DNA of 64,000 nucleotides from Bradyrhizobium sp. MOS003 (GTDB lineage: Bacteria; Pseudomonadota; Alphaproteobacteria; Rhizobiales; Xanthobacteraceae): positions 372,001 to 436,000 of the forward strand of contig NZ_PYFW01000003.1 in NCBI RefSeq assembly GCF_003020125.1, written 5' to 3'. A model generated the notes under the pieces. It was not told where the DNA came from and ran no database searches. It worked only from the letters and a program-made list of their open reading frames with translations. Shown here piece after piece: positions 1-9,119 of this stretch. Position 1 is the first letter of the stretch, and each line of letters opens with the position of its first letter. Position numbers and translations under genes: made by a program.

Positions 1-1
1 C

Positions 2-1570
2 GCGGCGGCGTTCCCGCCGATGATCGCAATCCTGCTGGCGCTTGGTGCGCTCGGCTGGGCCAATTTCAATCTCAACATGTTCCTGAACGTGATGACGCCG
101 CTCATCATGGTGATCAGCTTCTCGGACTCGATGCAGCTCACTTTTGCCGCGCGCGACCGGTTGATCGCAGGCCAGGATAAGTTCACCGCATTCAAGAACG
201 CGGTGCTGGTGGTGGGCCCGGCCTGCGTGCTGACGCATGGCACCGCCGGCATTTCCTTCATCGCGCTGCAATTCTCCGACTCCGATCTGATCCGCAAGTT
301 CGGCGAAGCGGGCCTCGCCGCCACCATCATCGCGCTGGTCGCGGTGCTGTCACTGGTGCCGGTGTTCGGCGTGCTGCTGGTGCGAAACGAGAAGCTGTTC
401 GCGGTCAAGTTCCAGAGCGCTGATGCCGGCGTCCAGGCGCTGCGCAATTTCTGCTACTGGATTGCGGTGCGCATGGTCGGCCGCCCCGGCCTGTTCAGCC
501 TGATCGCGCTGCTGTTCGTCGGCAGTCTCGGCATCGTCTATGCCAATCTCGAGCCGCGCTATCGCCTTGCCGACCAGGTGCCGGACAAGCGCCAGGCCGT
601 TGCCGCCAGCGACCGGCTCGACGCCAAGCTCACCGGCGCCAACCCGGTCAACGTGCTGATCCAGTTCCCCAAGGATGAATCGCTCTATTCGCCGGAAACG
701 CTGCAGACCATCGCGGACGTGCATTCGACCGTCGAGAAGGCGGCCGGTGTCGGCAATGTCTGGTCGGTCGAGACCCTGCGCCGCTGGCTCGCGGAAAAGG
801 CCGGCAGCGCCGACGTCGCGACGCTGAAGGAATATGTCAGCGTCATTCCAGAACATCTGGTGCGGCGCTTCATCGACGCCCAGCAGGATGCCGTGCTGGT
901 CGCCGGCCGTGTGCCGGACAAGGATTCCAGCCAGCTCCTGCCGATCGTCGACAAGCTCGATGCCGAGCTCGACGCCGTCCGCAAGAAGCATCCCGGTTAT
1001 GAGATCGCGGTGACCGGTCTCGCCGCCATCGCCGCGCGCAACTCGGCTAGCATGATCGAGAAGCTGAACCATGGCCTCACCATCGAATTCGCGCTCGTCG
1101 CGATCTTCATCGGATTGGCGTTCCGTTCCTGGGTCGTGATGTTCGCCTGCATCCTGCCGGGCATCTTCCCGGTGGTTATGTCGGGAACGGTGCTGTGGGC
1201 GATGGGCGAGGGGTTGCAATTCGCCAGCGTCGTCGCGCTCACCGTCTCGTTCGGCCTCGGCTTGAGCGCCACCATCCACTTCCTCAACCGTCTCCGGCTG
1301 GAGAGCAAACCGGGCGTGGGCTCGGCGCTTGCGGTGGAGCGCGCGACCGTGCTGGTCGGCCCGGCGCTGATCCTGACCACGGTGGTGCTGGCCTGCGGCC
1401 TCGTCGTCACCGTGTTCTCCGATCTGCCGTCGCTGCGGCTGTTCGGCTGGCTCGGCGCCTTCTCGATGATCATGGCGCTGGTCGCCGACCTCTTCATCCT
1501 CAGGCCGACGGCGATGTGGCTGATCAACCTGCACGCCAAGCTGCAGGGGACCGACAAGCCCGCGATCTGA
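2..1570 (+). CDS. MMPL/RND-family exporter, C-terminal part (5' end outside window)
   Basis: The reading frame is open from base 2, so the gene starts before the window; about 522 residues are visible. They show two blocks of hydrophobic segments separated by a large hydrophilic loop (roughly residues 180-350), the layout of the second half of an MMPL/RND permease. Such proteins export lipids or hydrophobic molecules with the proton motive force. It lies upstream of the hopanoid operon on the same strand, but a strong terminator and two small genes intervene, so a hopanoid link is only a guess. It is a different protein from the HpnN further along. The ATG at 20 is internal to the frame and is unlikely to be the true start. 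Confidence 0.8.
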   Translation, partial: AAAFPPMIAILLALGALGWANFNLNMFLNVMTPLIMVISFSDSMQLTFAARDRLIAGQDKFTAFKNAVLVVGPACVLTHGTAGISFIALQFSDSDLIRKFGEAGLAATIIALVAVLSLVPVFGVLLVRNEKLFAVKFQSADAGVQALRNFCYWIAVRMVGRPGLFSLIALLFVGSLGIVYANLEPRYRLADQVPDKRQAVAASDRLDAKLTGANPVNVLIQFPKDESLYSPETLQTIADVHSTVEKAAGVGNVWSVETLRRWLAEKAGSADVATLKEYVSVIPEHLVRRFIDAQQDAVLVAGRVPDKDSSQLLPIVDKLDAELDAVRKKHPGYEIAVTGLAAIAARNSASMIEKLNHGLTIEFALVAIFIGLAFRSWVVMFACILPGIFPVVMSGTVLWAMGEGLQFASVVALTVSFGLGLSATIHFLNRLRLESKPGVGSALAVERATVLVGPALILTTVVLACGLVVTVFSDLPSLRLFGWLGAFSMIMALVADLFILRPTAMWLINLHAKLQGTDKPAI

Positions 1571-1607
1571 ATTTCATCGCGACGGGCGACCTTGCCCTGA
1601 GACACGA

Positions 1608-1639
1608 AAAACCCCTGGCTCGAGAGAGCCAGGGGTTTT
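1608..1639. terminator. Rho-independent bidirectional terminator
   Basis: A perfect 14-bp stem (AAAACCCCTGGCTC paired with GAGCCAGGGGTTTT) closes a GAGA loop, with A and T runs at the two ends. It sits between the convergent MMPL exporter gene and the small exported-protein gene, so it can end transcription from both sides. Confidence 0.9.
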
Positions 1640-1680
1640 GATTTGAGGGTTTTGATTTGAGGCGTCGAAGCGCGAAGGCG

Positions 1681-2178
1681 TCAGCTCTTCGTCATGGTGA
1701 TGTTGACGCCGCGGATCTCGCCCTTGGAAGAGATCTGCACCGTCTGCTTGGTGCCGTTGGTGCGCAGCGAGAGGTTGGCGGCAAAGCCGTTCGCCTCGAC
1801 GAACACGTCGATCTGGCCGCCGCCGGCGGTGCCCTGCAGATTGCCGAAGATGTTGCGGCTGGACTCGCTCCAATTGCCGGAGATGCGCTCGCCCTGGCTC
1901 GTCACGTCGCTGGTGAGGTCGAACTTGTAGCTGTCGGACGCGCAGTGCAGCGCCTGCTTCAGATTGAGGCCGCTGCCGGCGACCTTGTAGTCGGCCTTGC
2001 AGCGAATGCGCTCGGTGGAGCCGTCGGACAGCGACACGGTGCCGGTGCCGGTCCACGCGCCGTCGAAACCGGCAAAGGGGCTGGCCGACTGAGCGTAGCC
2101 TGCCGAAACCGAGAAGAGCAGCGCCGCGCCGATGCCGGCTGTCTTGATTGCCAGTCCAGATCGCCCAAAGAATTGCAT
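1681..2178 (-). CDS. Exported hypothetical protein, 165 aa
   Basis: The product starts with a typical Sec signal peptide (positively charged start, hydrophobic stretch of about residues 10-25, Ala-rich cleavage site near SAGYAQ). The mature part of about 135 residues is rich in Gly, Ser and Thr with alternating hydrophobic residues and two cysteines, suggesting a small beta-rich periplasmic domain. I do not recognise a named family. It is read toward the terminator at 1608-1639 and is transcribed away from the small Cys-rich protein gene at 2639. The ATG at 2178 puts the signal peptide in the right place. Confidence 0.7.
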   Translation of the reverse strand: MQFFGRSGLAIKTAGIGAALLFSVSAGYAQSASPFAGFDGAWTGTGTVSLSDGSTERIRCKADYKVAGSGLNLKQALHCASDSYKFDLTSDVTSQGERISGNWSESSRNIFGNLQGTAGGGQIDVFVEANGFAANLSLRTNGTKQTVQISSKGEIRGVNITMTKS

Positions 2179-2638
2179 CTCAAAATATCCCGTTTTGGAA
2201 CGACGCCCGCTTGCGCGTGATAACGTCTCGCCACATCGAAAGTTTAGTGCTCCGAGCCGGTGTCAGGTTCAAAGCAAGGCTGCCAGAGACGGCGGTTCAC
2301 AACGCTTCGCGCGATGCCTGGATCCCCCGATTTACCCTGTTTCGGCATGTTTCTGGCGGGAAAGGCGGGGCGGACAGATGCAGCTCTGCAACAGGTATGC
2401 AGTAAAACGCAGAGCTTCCGAATTATGACGTAGTATCAACCTCTTACATCTGCCAATGAAGGCGCGGGGAAGACCTGATTTGGTGGACGTGGCGCCAATT
2501 TGGCCGCATTTGCCAGTGCTTGTGCCTTCTCTGAGGCCGCTACTCCGCGGCGACTTGCCACCAGAACAATCCGCTCCGGTCGTCCGCGCTGTGCAGCCCG
2601 GGTCCGGTGCGGTTCTGCCGTCAGAATGAAGGAATACA
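2179..2638. other. Intergenic region between divergent genes
   Basis: These 460 bases separate two divergently transcribed genes for exported proteins and should hold both promoters. I see no convincing coding frame, repeat or clear sigma-70 promoter here. The middle (about 2400-2450) is locally more AT-rich than its surroundings. Confidence 0.5.
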
Positions 2639-2872
2639 ATGCGTAAGCTTCTCGTCGCTCTCACCCTGCTGTCGGCATCCCTTTCGACCGCGGCATTTGC
2701 CCAGGCAGGGCGTGGCACGGATTCCGAGCAGAAGGCCTGCACGCGCGACGTGCAGAAGTTCTGCCGTCCGGTCATCGATCAGGGCGATTTCACCATCCTG
2801 GCCTGCCTCAAGGAGAACCGGGCCAAGATCTCGCAGGCCTGCGACCAAGTCCTGAAGAACCACAACCAGTAA
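2639..2872 (+). CDS. Small exported Cys-containing protein, 77 aa
   Basis: The product has a clear Sec signal peptide (MRKLLVALTLL...AFAQ, cleavage near residue 22) and a mature part of about 55 residues with four cysteines in the order C-x7-C-x11-C-x12-C. This spacing resembles the short cysteine-rich (GLG1-like) repeat seen in small secreted proteins of Bradyrhizobium. Function is unknown; two disulfides in the periplasm are likely. A terminator follows directly, so it appears to be a single-gene transcript. A GGA-containing stretch 5-10 bases before the ATG supports this start. Confidence 0.75.
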   Translation: MRKLLVALTLLSASLSTAAFAQAGRGTDSEQKACTRDVQKFCRPVIDQGDFTILACLKENRAKISQACDQVLKNHNQ

Positions 2873-2894
2873 GCTCGGCCATTGGCCCACCAGA

Positions 2895-2916
2895 GGCGGC
2901 CCCGGGGCCGCCTTTT
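2895..2916 (+). terminator. Rho-independent terminator after the small Cys-containing protein gene
   Basis: The self-complementary GGCGGCCCCGGGGCCGCC is followed by TTTT, 22 bases after the stop codon. It separates the small gene from the hopanoid operon. Confidence 0.8.
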
Positions 2917-3064
2917 CGGGCCCGATCCGCAAGGGGCAGCCATCGAGAGACAGGATTGGTTTTGCGGTCGTATTCCCCTATATGGGGGCCGCGGCGGATC
3001 GCCGGCATGAGCCCGCGCGAGCGAAGAAGCCCTTCCTGTCCAAACGATTGTAAACCAGCCCTCG

Positions 3065-3949
3065 ATGACCTCTGCGAGCGAATTGCGATCCGGCAAGGGT
3101 GACCGCGACGAGAATTTTCCCGTCGCGTCCTGGATCATTCATCCACGTCATCGCGCGCTGATCCTGGCATATTACAATTTCGTCCGCACCGCCGACGACA
3201 TTGCCGATCACGCGACCCTGCCGCCCGATCAGAAGCTTAGCTATCTCGACCTTCTCGAGGCGGAACTGCTCGGCAAGGGTGACACCCAGGCTGAGGCCGT
3301 CATCTTGCGCCGTGCACTGGCCGAGCGCGGCATGGCCCCGCGCCACGCCCTCGACGTGCTGATCGCGTTCCGCATGGACGTGACCAAGCTGCGCTACGAG
3401 AATTGGGACGAGGTCATCCACTATTGCCGTTACTCGGCGATGCCGGTCGGCCGCTTCATGCTCGATGTCCACGGCGAGAGCGCTGCGACCTGGGCCGCAT
3501 CGGATGCGCTCTGCGCGGGCCTGCAGATCAACAATCACCTGCAGGATTGCGGCAAGGATTTCCGCGAGCTCAATCGCGTCTACCTGCCGCGCGATGCGCT
3601 CGCGGCACACGGCGCCTCGGTCGAGCAGCTCGGGCTGTCGCAGTCGCCGCCGGCGATGCTGGCCTGCCTGCAGGGGCTGGCCGTTCGCAACGAAGCGCTC
3701 CTCGACGAGGGCAGGGCGCTCGCTGCGGAGATCCGGGATTTCCGTCTCGGCGTCGACGTCGCTGTGATCCAGGCCTATGCCGACCGCATCGTGCGCCTGT
3801 TGAAGGTGCGCGATCCCCTGCGCGAGCGGGTGCACCTGAACAAGTTCGAGCTGCTCGTGTTCAGCCTTGCCGGAATGTTCAGTGAGGCCGGCCGCCGCGC
3901 GATCGGACGCAAGGCCATTACCAGACCGGGGGCCGCACATGACACTTGA
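3065..3949 (+). CDS. hpnC: HpnC, hydroxysqualene synthase (squalene/phytoene synthase family)
   Basis: At 294 residues it is a typical trans-isoprenyl diphosphate synthase. The first aspartate-rich motif DDIAD is at residues 44-48 and the second (DCGKD) near 161-165, the substrate-Mg2+ sites of the squalene/phytoene synthase fold. In the HpnCDE route HpnC converts presqualene diphosphate to hydroxysqualene. It is the first gene of a tight operon: hpnD overlaps it by 11 bases, and hpnE, shc and hpnG follow. HpnC and HpnD are told apart by gene order and by the shorter second motif here. The cytoplasmic-membrane face is the expected location. The ATG at 3065 lacks a strong ribosome site, so the start is the main uncertainty. 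Confidence 0.92.
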   Translation: MTSASELRSGKGDRDENFPVASWIIHPRHRALILAYYNFVRTADDIADHATLPPDQKLSYLDLLEAELLGKGDTQAEAVILRRALAERGMAPRHALDVLIAFRMDVTKLRYENWDEVIHYCRYSAMPVGRFMLDVHGESAATWAASDALCAGLQINNHLQDCGKDFRELNRVYLPRDALAAHGASVEQLGLSQSPPAMLACLQGLAVRNEALLDEGRALAAEIRDFRLGVDVAVIQAYADRIVRLLKVRDPLRERVHLNKFELLVFSLAGMFSEAGRRAIGRKAITRPGAAHDT

Positions 3950-4778
3950 GGCGACCGCGCCCGGCGCCGATTATGGCTCGAGCGCATCCGGCAGCTCGTT
4001 CTACGCCGCGATGCGCATCCTGCCGCATGACCAGCGCGAAGCGATGTTCCAGATCTACAGCTTCTGCCGCCAGGTCGACGACATCGCCGATTCCGACGGC
4101 CCGCGCGCGGAACGGCTCGCCGCGCTTCAGGACTGGCGCAACGACATCGACGCGCTCTACCAGGGCAATCCGCCGCCGCGGCTGAAGGATTACGTCGCCT
4201 CGGTGAAGACCTTCGGCCTCAAGCGCGAGGACTTCCTCGCCATCGTCGACGGCATGGAGATGGACGTGCCGCAGGACATCCGCGCGCCCGACATGGCGAC
4301 GCTGGATCTGTATTGCGATCGCGTCGCCAGCGCCGTGGGACGGCTGTCGGTGCGGGTGTTCGGCCTGCCGGAAGCGGACGGCATCGAGCTCGCGCATCAT
4401 CTCGGCCGCGCGCTCCAGCTCACCAACATCCTGCGCGACATCGACGAGGACGCCGGCCTCGGCCGGCTCTATCTGCCGCGCGAGGCGCTGCTGCATGCCG
4501 GCATCACCTCCGACGACCCGAACCGCGTGATCACCGAGCGCGCGCTGCCCAAGGTCTGCCTGCCGCTGGCACAGCGCGCCAAGGCATATTTCGAGAAGTC
4601 GGACGAGATCATGAACCGCAACAAGCGCCGCACGGTGCGCGCGCCGCGGATCATGTCGAAATATTATCATTCCATTCTGGATCTCCTGATCGCGCGCGGC
4701 TTCAACGCGCCGCGCCAGCCGGTGCGTGTGTCGAAGATCACGCGCATCCTGATCCTGCTCCGTTACGCTCTCATCTGA
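3939..4778 (+). CDS. hpnD: HpnD, presqualene diphosphate synthase
   Basis: The 279-residue product belongs to the squalene/phytoene synthase family, with DDIAD near residues 47-51 and the second motif DIDEDAG near 167-173 followed by GRLYLP. HpnD joins two farnesyl diphosphates into presqualene diphosphate, the first step of the three-enzyme squalene route. The ATG at 3939 lies inside the end of hpnC (11-base overlap) and the stop overlaps the hpnE start by one base (TGATG), so translation is probably coupled. The frame is open further upstream, but only the ATG at 3939 gives the normal N-terminus of the family. Confidence 0.93.
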   Translation: MTLEATAPGADYGSSASGSSFYAAMRILPHDQREAMFQIYSFCRQVDDIADSDGPRAERLAALQDWRNDIDALYQGNPPPRLKDYVASVKTFGLKREDFLAIVDGMEMDVPQDIRAPDMATLDLYCDRVASAVGRLSVRVFGLPEADGIELAHHLGRALQLTNILRDIDEDAGLGRLYLPREALLHAGITSDDPNRVITERALPKVCLPLAQRAKAYFEKSDEIMNRNKRRTVRAPRIMSKYYHSILDLLIARGFNAPRQPVRVSKITRILILLRYALI

Positions 4779-6034
4779 TGAAGAACACAGCTCATATCAT
4801 CGGCGCCGGAATTTCCGGCCTCTCCGCCGCCGTGCGGCTCGCCAATGCCGGCTTCAAGGTCGCCGTGCACGAGGCGACCCACCAGGCCGGCGGCCGCTGC
4901 CGTTCCTATTTCGACGGCGCCACCAATCTAACCATCGACAACGGCAATCATCTGCTGCTGTCGGGCAACAGCCATGCACGGGCCTATGCGCGCGCGATCG
5001 GCACCGAGGCGGGCCTCGTCGGCCCCGAAAGCGCGCAGTTTCCGTTCGTCGATCTCGCGACCGGGCAGCGCTGGCAGATCGATCTCGGCACTGGCCGGCT
5101 GCCGACCTGGGTGCTGGACGAGAGCCGCCGCGTGCCCGACACCGGCCTTACCGATTATCTGAAGCTGGCGCCGCTGATCTGGGCGTCCGAGGACACGCTG
5201 GTCGGCAAGTCCATCCCTTGTGAAGGCGTGCTCTATCAGCGCCTGGTGCAGCCGTTGCTGCTGGCCGCGCTCAACGTCGATCCGCCCGAGGGCTCGGCCG
5301 GGCTGGCCGGCGCCATCGTGCGCGAGACGCTGCTTGCCGGCGGACAGGCCTGCCGTCCCCTGATCGCGCGCGACGGTCTCAGCACTGTTCTGATCGAGCC
5401 GGCCGTGAAGTTCCTGGGCGACCGGGGCCACACCGTTCAGCTCGGCCATGAGCTGCGGTCCTTCACCAGCACTGACGGCAAGGCCAATGCGCTGAATTTC
5501 GGCGGCGAGGATGTGATCCAGCTGGGTGAGGGCGATGTCGTCGTGATGGCGGTGCCGCCGCGTGCTGCAGCTAACCTGCTGCCCGGCGTGAAGACCCCGA
5601 CCGAATTCCGCGCCATCGTGAACGCGCATTTCCGGATCACACCGCCGCCGGGCTCGGCGGCGATCCTCGGCGTGATCGGCGGCGTCGTGGAGTGGCTGTT
5701 CGCGTTCCCGAACCGGCTGTCCGTCACCATCAGCAACAGCGACCGTCTGGTCGACATGCCGCGCGAGGAACTCGCGCAGGCGATCTGGAACGACGTCTGC
5801 AAGGCCGGCGGCGTGTCCGGTGAGCTGCCTCCCTGGCAGATCGTGCGCGAGCGCCGTGCCACATTTGCGGCGACGCCGGCCCAGAATGCCCTGCGTCCGG
5901 GGCCGGTCACTGCGCTGAAAAACCTGTTCCTTGCAGGGGATTGGACTGCTACGGGATTGCCTGCAACCATCGAGGGATCGGTCCGGTCGGGTGATCGCGC
6001 CGCAGATCTGGTTATCGCCGCCAAAGGATCCTGA
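4778..6034 (+). CDS. hpnE: HpnE, hydroxysqualene dehydroxylase (FAD-dependent)
   Basis: The product is 418 residues. It opens with a Rossmann dinucleotide-binding motif GAGISG (residues 9-14) and the amine-oxidase/desaturase signature AGGRCRSY near residue 40; the C-terminus has the second FAD motif (LFLAGDWTATG...TIEGSVRSG). HpnE reduces hydroxysqualene to squalene. The start shares one base with the hpnD stop (TGATG), and there is no other suitable start. The frame continues far upstream inside hpnD, but that part is in a shifted frame and is not protein-like. Confidence 0.93.
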   Translation: MKNTAHIIGAGISGLSAAVRLANAGFKVAVHEATHQAGGRCRSYFDGATNLTIDNGNHLLLSGNSHARAYARAIGTEAGLVGPESAQFPFVDLATGQRWQIDLGTGRLPTWVLDESRRVPDTGLTDYLKLAPLIWASEDTLVGKSIPCEGVLYQRLVQPLLLAALNVDPPEGSAGLAGAIVRETLLAGGQACRPLIARDGLSTVLIEPAVKFLGDRGHTVQLGHELRSFTSTDGKANALNFGGEDVIQLGEGDVVVMAVPPRAAANLLPGVKTPTEFRAIVNAHFRITPPPGSAAILGVIGGVVEWLFAFPNRLSVTISNSDRLVDMPREELAQAIWNDVCKAGGVSGELPPWQIVRERRATFAATPAQNALRPGPVTALKNLFLAGDWTATGLPATIEGSVRSGDRAADLVIAAKGS

Positions 6035-6097
6035 AAGGCGGCCTGACGGGAAGACGTCCCGGCCAATTTCAATCGACTATCGGAGCAATCGAGCGAG

Positions 6098-8080
6098 ATG
6101 GATTCCGTGAACGCGACCAGCCGCGAAGCCCCTCAGCCGGGGACATTGCAACCGGGCATCCTGGAATCCAGCATTGCATCGGCGACGCAGGGCGTCATCG
6201 GCTTCCAGCAGGCCGACGGCCATTGGGTGTTCGAGCTCGAGGCCGATTGCACGATTCCGGCCGAATACGTCCTTCTGCGCCACTATCTCGCCGAGCCGGT
6301 CGATGCCGTGCTCGAAGCCAAGATCGCCAACTATCTGCGCCGCATCCAAGGCGCCCATGGCGGCTGGCCGCTGGTGCATGACGGCGAGTTCGACATGAGC
6401 GCCAGCGTGAAGGCCTATTTCGCGCTGAAGATGATCGGCGATAGCGTCGATGCCCCGCACATGGTGCGCGCGCGCGAGGCCATCCACGCCCGTGGCGGCG
6501 CCATTCACAGCAACGTCTTCACGCGATTCATGCTCGCCATGTTCGGCGTGGTGACCTGGCGCGCGGTGCCGGTGCTGCCGATCGAGATCGTGCTGCTGCC
6601 GTTCTGGTCGCCGTTCCACCTCAACAAGATCTCCTATTGGGCGCGCACCACGATGGTGCCGTTGATGGTGCTCGCCGCGCTCAAGCCGCGCGCCAAGAAC
6701 CCGAAGGGCGTCGGCATCGACGAGCTGTTCCTGCAGGATCCGCGCGGAATCGGCATGACCGCGAAGGCGCCGCACCAGAGCATGGCCTGGTTCCTGTTGT
6801 TCCGGAGCCTCGACGCGATCCTGCGCGTGGTCGAGCCGATGTTCCCGAAGAGCTTGCGCAAGCGCGCGATCGATGCGGCGCTCGCCTTCACCGAGGAGCG
6901 GCTTAACGGCGAGGACGGCATGGGCGCGATCTACCCGCCCATGGCCAACATCGTCATGATGTACGACGCGCTCGGCAAGGACGAGAACTTCCCTCCGCGC
7001 GCGATCACGCGCCGGGGCATCGACAAGCTGCTGGTGATCAAGGACGACGAGGCCTATTGCCAGCCCTGCGTCTCGCCGGTGTGGGACACGACGTTGACGG
7101 CGCATGCGCTGCTGGAAGCCGGTGGCGACAAGGCGGTGCCCGCGGCGAAGCAAGGCCTCGACTGGCTGATCCCGAAGCAGGAGCTCGAGGTCAAGGGCGA
7201 CTGGGCGGTGAAGCGGCCCGACGTGCGCCCGGGCGGCTGGGCCTTCCAGTACAACAATGCGCATTACCCCGATCTCGACGACACCGCCGTGGTGGTGATG
7301 TCGATGGACCGCATGCGTCGGGAGCACGGTGTCACCGGCTACGACGCCGCGATCGCCCGTGGCCGGGAGTGGATCGAGGGCATGCAGAGCGATGATGGCG
7401 GCTGGGCCGCCTTCGACGTGAACAACCTCGAATACTATCTGAACAACATCCCATTCTCCGACCATGGCGCGCTGCTCGATCCGCCGACCGAGGACGTCAC
7501 GGCGCGCTGCATCTCGATGCTGGCTCAGCTCGGCGAGACCGCGCAGACCAGCAAGCACGTGGCCGACGGGGTCGCCTACCTCAGGAAGACTCAGCACCCG
7601 GAAGGGTCCTGGTACGGCCGCTGGGGCATGAATTTCATCTATGGAACCTGGTCGGTGCTCTGCGCCCTCAACATGGCCGGCGTCCGGCACGACGACCCCA
7701 TGATTCGGAAGGCCGCCGCCTGGCTTGCCTCGATCCAGAACGAGGACGGCGGCTGGGGCGAGGACGCGGTCAGCTACCGGCTCGATTACAACGGTTGGGA
7801 AGCCGCTCCCTCGACCGCCTCGCAAACGGCATGGGCCTTGCTTGCCCTTATGGCGGCAGGCGAGGTTGATCACCCGGCCGTCGCCCGCGGGGTGGAGTAC
7901 CTGATTGCAACACAAAACAAAAAAGGACTGTGGGACGAGCAGCGGTACACCGCCACAGGCTTCCCCCGCGTGTTCTATCTGCGGTATCATGGTTACCCAA
8001 AGTTCTTTCCGTTGTGGGCACTGGCGCGGTATCGGAACTTGCGGAACACCAACAGCAGGGTGGTAGGGGTCGGGATGTGA
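6098..8080 (+). CDS. shc: Squalene-hopene cyclase (HpnF)
   Basis: At 660 residues it has the usual length of bacterial squalene-hopene cyclases. The class II cyclase acid motif DLDDTA is at about residues 392-397, and several QW repeats are present (for example near PEGSWYGRWG and QNEDGGWGED in the C-terminal half, and IQGAHGGWPL near the N-terminus). The enzyme is a monotopic inner-membrane protein that folds squalene into hopene/diplopterol, the committed hopanoid step. It lies 63 bases after hpnE, and hpnG starts inside its stop codon (GTGA), so it is part of the hpnCDE-shc-hpnG operon. Confidence 0.96.
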   Translation: MDSVNATSREAPQPGTLQPGILESSIASATQGVIGFQQADGHWVFELEADCTIPAEYVLLRHYLAEPVDAVLEAKIANYLRRIQGAHGGWPLVHDGEFDMSASVKAYFALKMIGDSVDAPHMVRAREAIHARGGAIHSNVFTRFMLAMFGVVTWRAVPVLPIEIVLLPFWSPFHLNKISYWARTTMVPLMVLAALKPRAKNPKGVGIDELFLQDPRGIGMTAKAPHQSMAWFLLFRSLDAILRVVEPMFPKSLRKRAIDAALAFTEERLNGEDGMGAIYPPMANIVMMYDALGKDENFPPRAITRRGIDKLLVIKDDEAYCQPCVSPVWDTTLTAHALLEAGGDKAVPAAKQGLDWLIPKQELEVKGDWAVKRPDVRPGGWAFQYNNAHYPDLDDTAVVVMSMDRMRREHGVTGYDAAIARGREWIEGMQSDDGGWAAFDVNNLEYYLNNIPFSDHGALLDPPTEDVTARCISMLAQLGETAQTSKHVADGVAYLRKTQHPEGSWYGRWGMNFIYGTWSVLCALNMAGVRHDDPMIRKAAAWLASIQNEDGGWGEDAVSYRLDYNGWEAAPSTASQTAWALLALMAAGEVDHPAVARGVEYLIATQNKKGLWDEQRYTATGFPRVFYLRYHGYPKFFPLWALARYRNLRNTNSRVVGVGM

Positions 8081-8826
8081 CTTTGGGGACGGGGGACTAT
8101 TTCACCGCGGGCAACGCCATTGATCCGCGGCCGATCTTGATCGTGACCGGACTGGTTCAGGAGGCCCGCATCGCAGCCGGGCCGGGAATGGCCGTCATTT
8201 GTTCGTCCAGCAGTCCGACCCAGTTGCGGGCGCTGCTGACGGTGGTGGATCCCCAGACGATTCGCGGCGTGATCTCGTTCGGCGTGGCCGGCGGGCTCGA
8301 CCCGAGCTTGCGCTCGGGCGACGTCGTGCTCGCGACCGAGGTGCTCTCAGGCGATACCCGCTGGGCCGCAGGTCTTTCGCTCGGCGACGATCTCATCGAC
8401 CGCCTGACCTCGGGCCGCCGCCGCGTGGTGCGCGGCAGCCTGGCCGGTGCCGAGGAAGTGGTCACCAAGCGCGCCTGCAAGGCGGCGCTGCATTCGGAGA
8501 CCGGCGCCTCCGCCGTCGACATGGAAAGCCACATTGCGGCCGCCTACGCCGCCGAGGCCGGCTTGCCGTTTGCCGCGGTCCGCGTCATCAGCGATCCCGC
8601 CCACCGCGCCCTCCCGGCGCTCGCCCGCGCTGCCATCAAGCCGAACGGCCAGATCGACCTCGCCGCCGTGCTGTTCGGCATCGTGCGCAATCCGGCCGCG
8701 CTGCATGGACTGGTCTCGACCGGCATCGACTTCAACCGCGCGCTGCGGAGCTTGCGGGGCTGCCGGGACTATCTGATCGGGACGGAGCTGATCGAGAGCG
8801 AAGTTTTGGTGTCGAAGGCGGCCTGA
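8077..8826 (+). CDS. hpnG: HpnG, adenosylhopane nucleosidase/phosphorylase
   Basis: The product is 249 residues and belongs to the purine nucleoside phosphorylase/MTA nucleosidase superfamily: a Gly-rich SFGVAGGLDP segment, then DVVLATEVL, and the nucleoside-binding VDMESHIAA motif near residue 150. HpnG removes adenine from adenosylhopane, the product of HpnH, giving ribosylhopane or its phosphate. The GTG start at 8077 overlaps the shc stop by four bases (GTGA), a normal coupled arrangement; the frame is open 147 bases upstream within shc but those residues are not family-like. A terminator follows 28 bases after the stop. Confidence 0.9.
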   Translation: MTLGTGDYFTAGNAIDPRPILIVTGLVQEARIAAGPGMAVICSSSSPTQLRALLTVVDPQTIRGVISFGVAGGLDPSLRSGDVVLATEVLSGDTRWAAGLSLGDDLIDRLTSGRRRVVRGSLAGAEEVVTKRACKAALHSETGASAVDMESHIAAAYAAEAGLPFAAVRVISDPAHRALPALARAAIKPNGQIDLAAVLFGIVRNPAALHGLVSTGIDFNRALRSLRGCRDYLIGTELIESEVLVSKAA

Positions 8827-8853
8827 GCCGTCGGCTTTCATCCGGAAGATTGC

Positions 8854-8884
8854 AAAGGCCCGGTCGTGTGACTGGGCCTTTTGC
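8854..8884 (+). terminator. Terminator of the hpnC-hpnG operon
   Basis: AAAGGCCCGGTC pairs with GACTGGGCCTTT (one G-T pair) around a four-base loop, followed by T residues. It lies 28 bases after hpnG. Confidence 0.85.
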
Positions 8885-9119
8885 TTTGAGCTGAGCGAGC
8901 GTCGGCGCAGCGGTGCGGGTGCGATGGCGGGTCTCGCGAGGAGCTCAATCCATCCCGCGAGCTACTGATTGGAAGGTCGAAGCACGCGAGATCGTTCATC
9001 GTGCATTCCGCGCGGCAGCAAGTCTCCCAGCAGCCGGCCAAAATGACCCGTCGGGCAAAACACCCCGCAACCCGTCAACCCCTTCGCGCAAAAAAATTCC
9101 ACTTTCCCGAATTTCGGAT

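Noticed and set aside
6077..7990. Open frame of about 640 codons antisense to shc
   Set aside because: Shadow of the squalene-hopene cyclase gene; no protein-like features.
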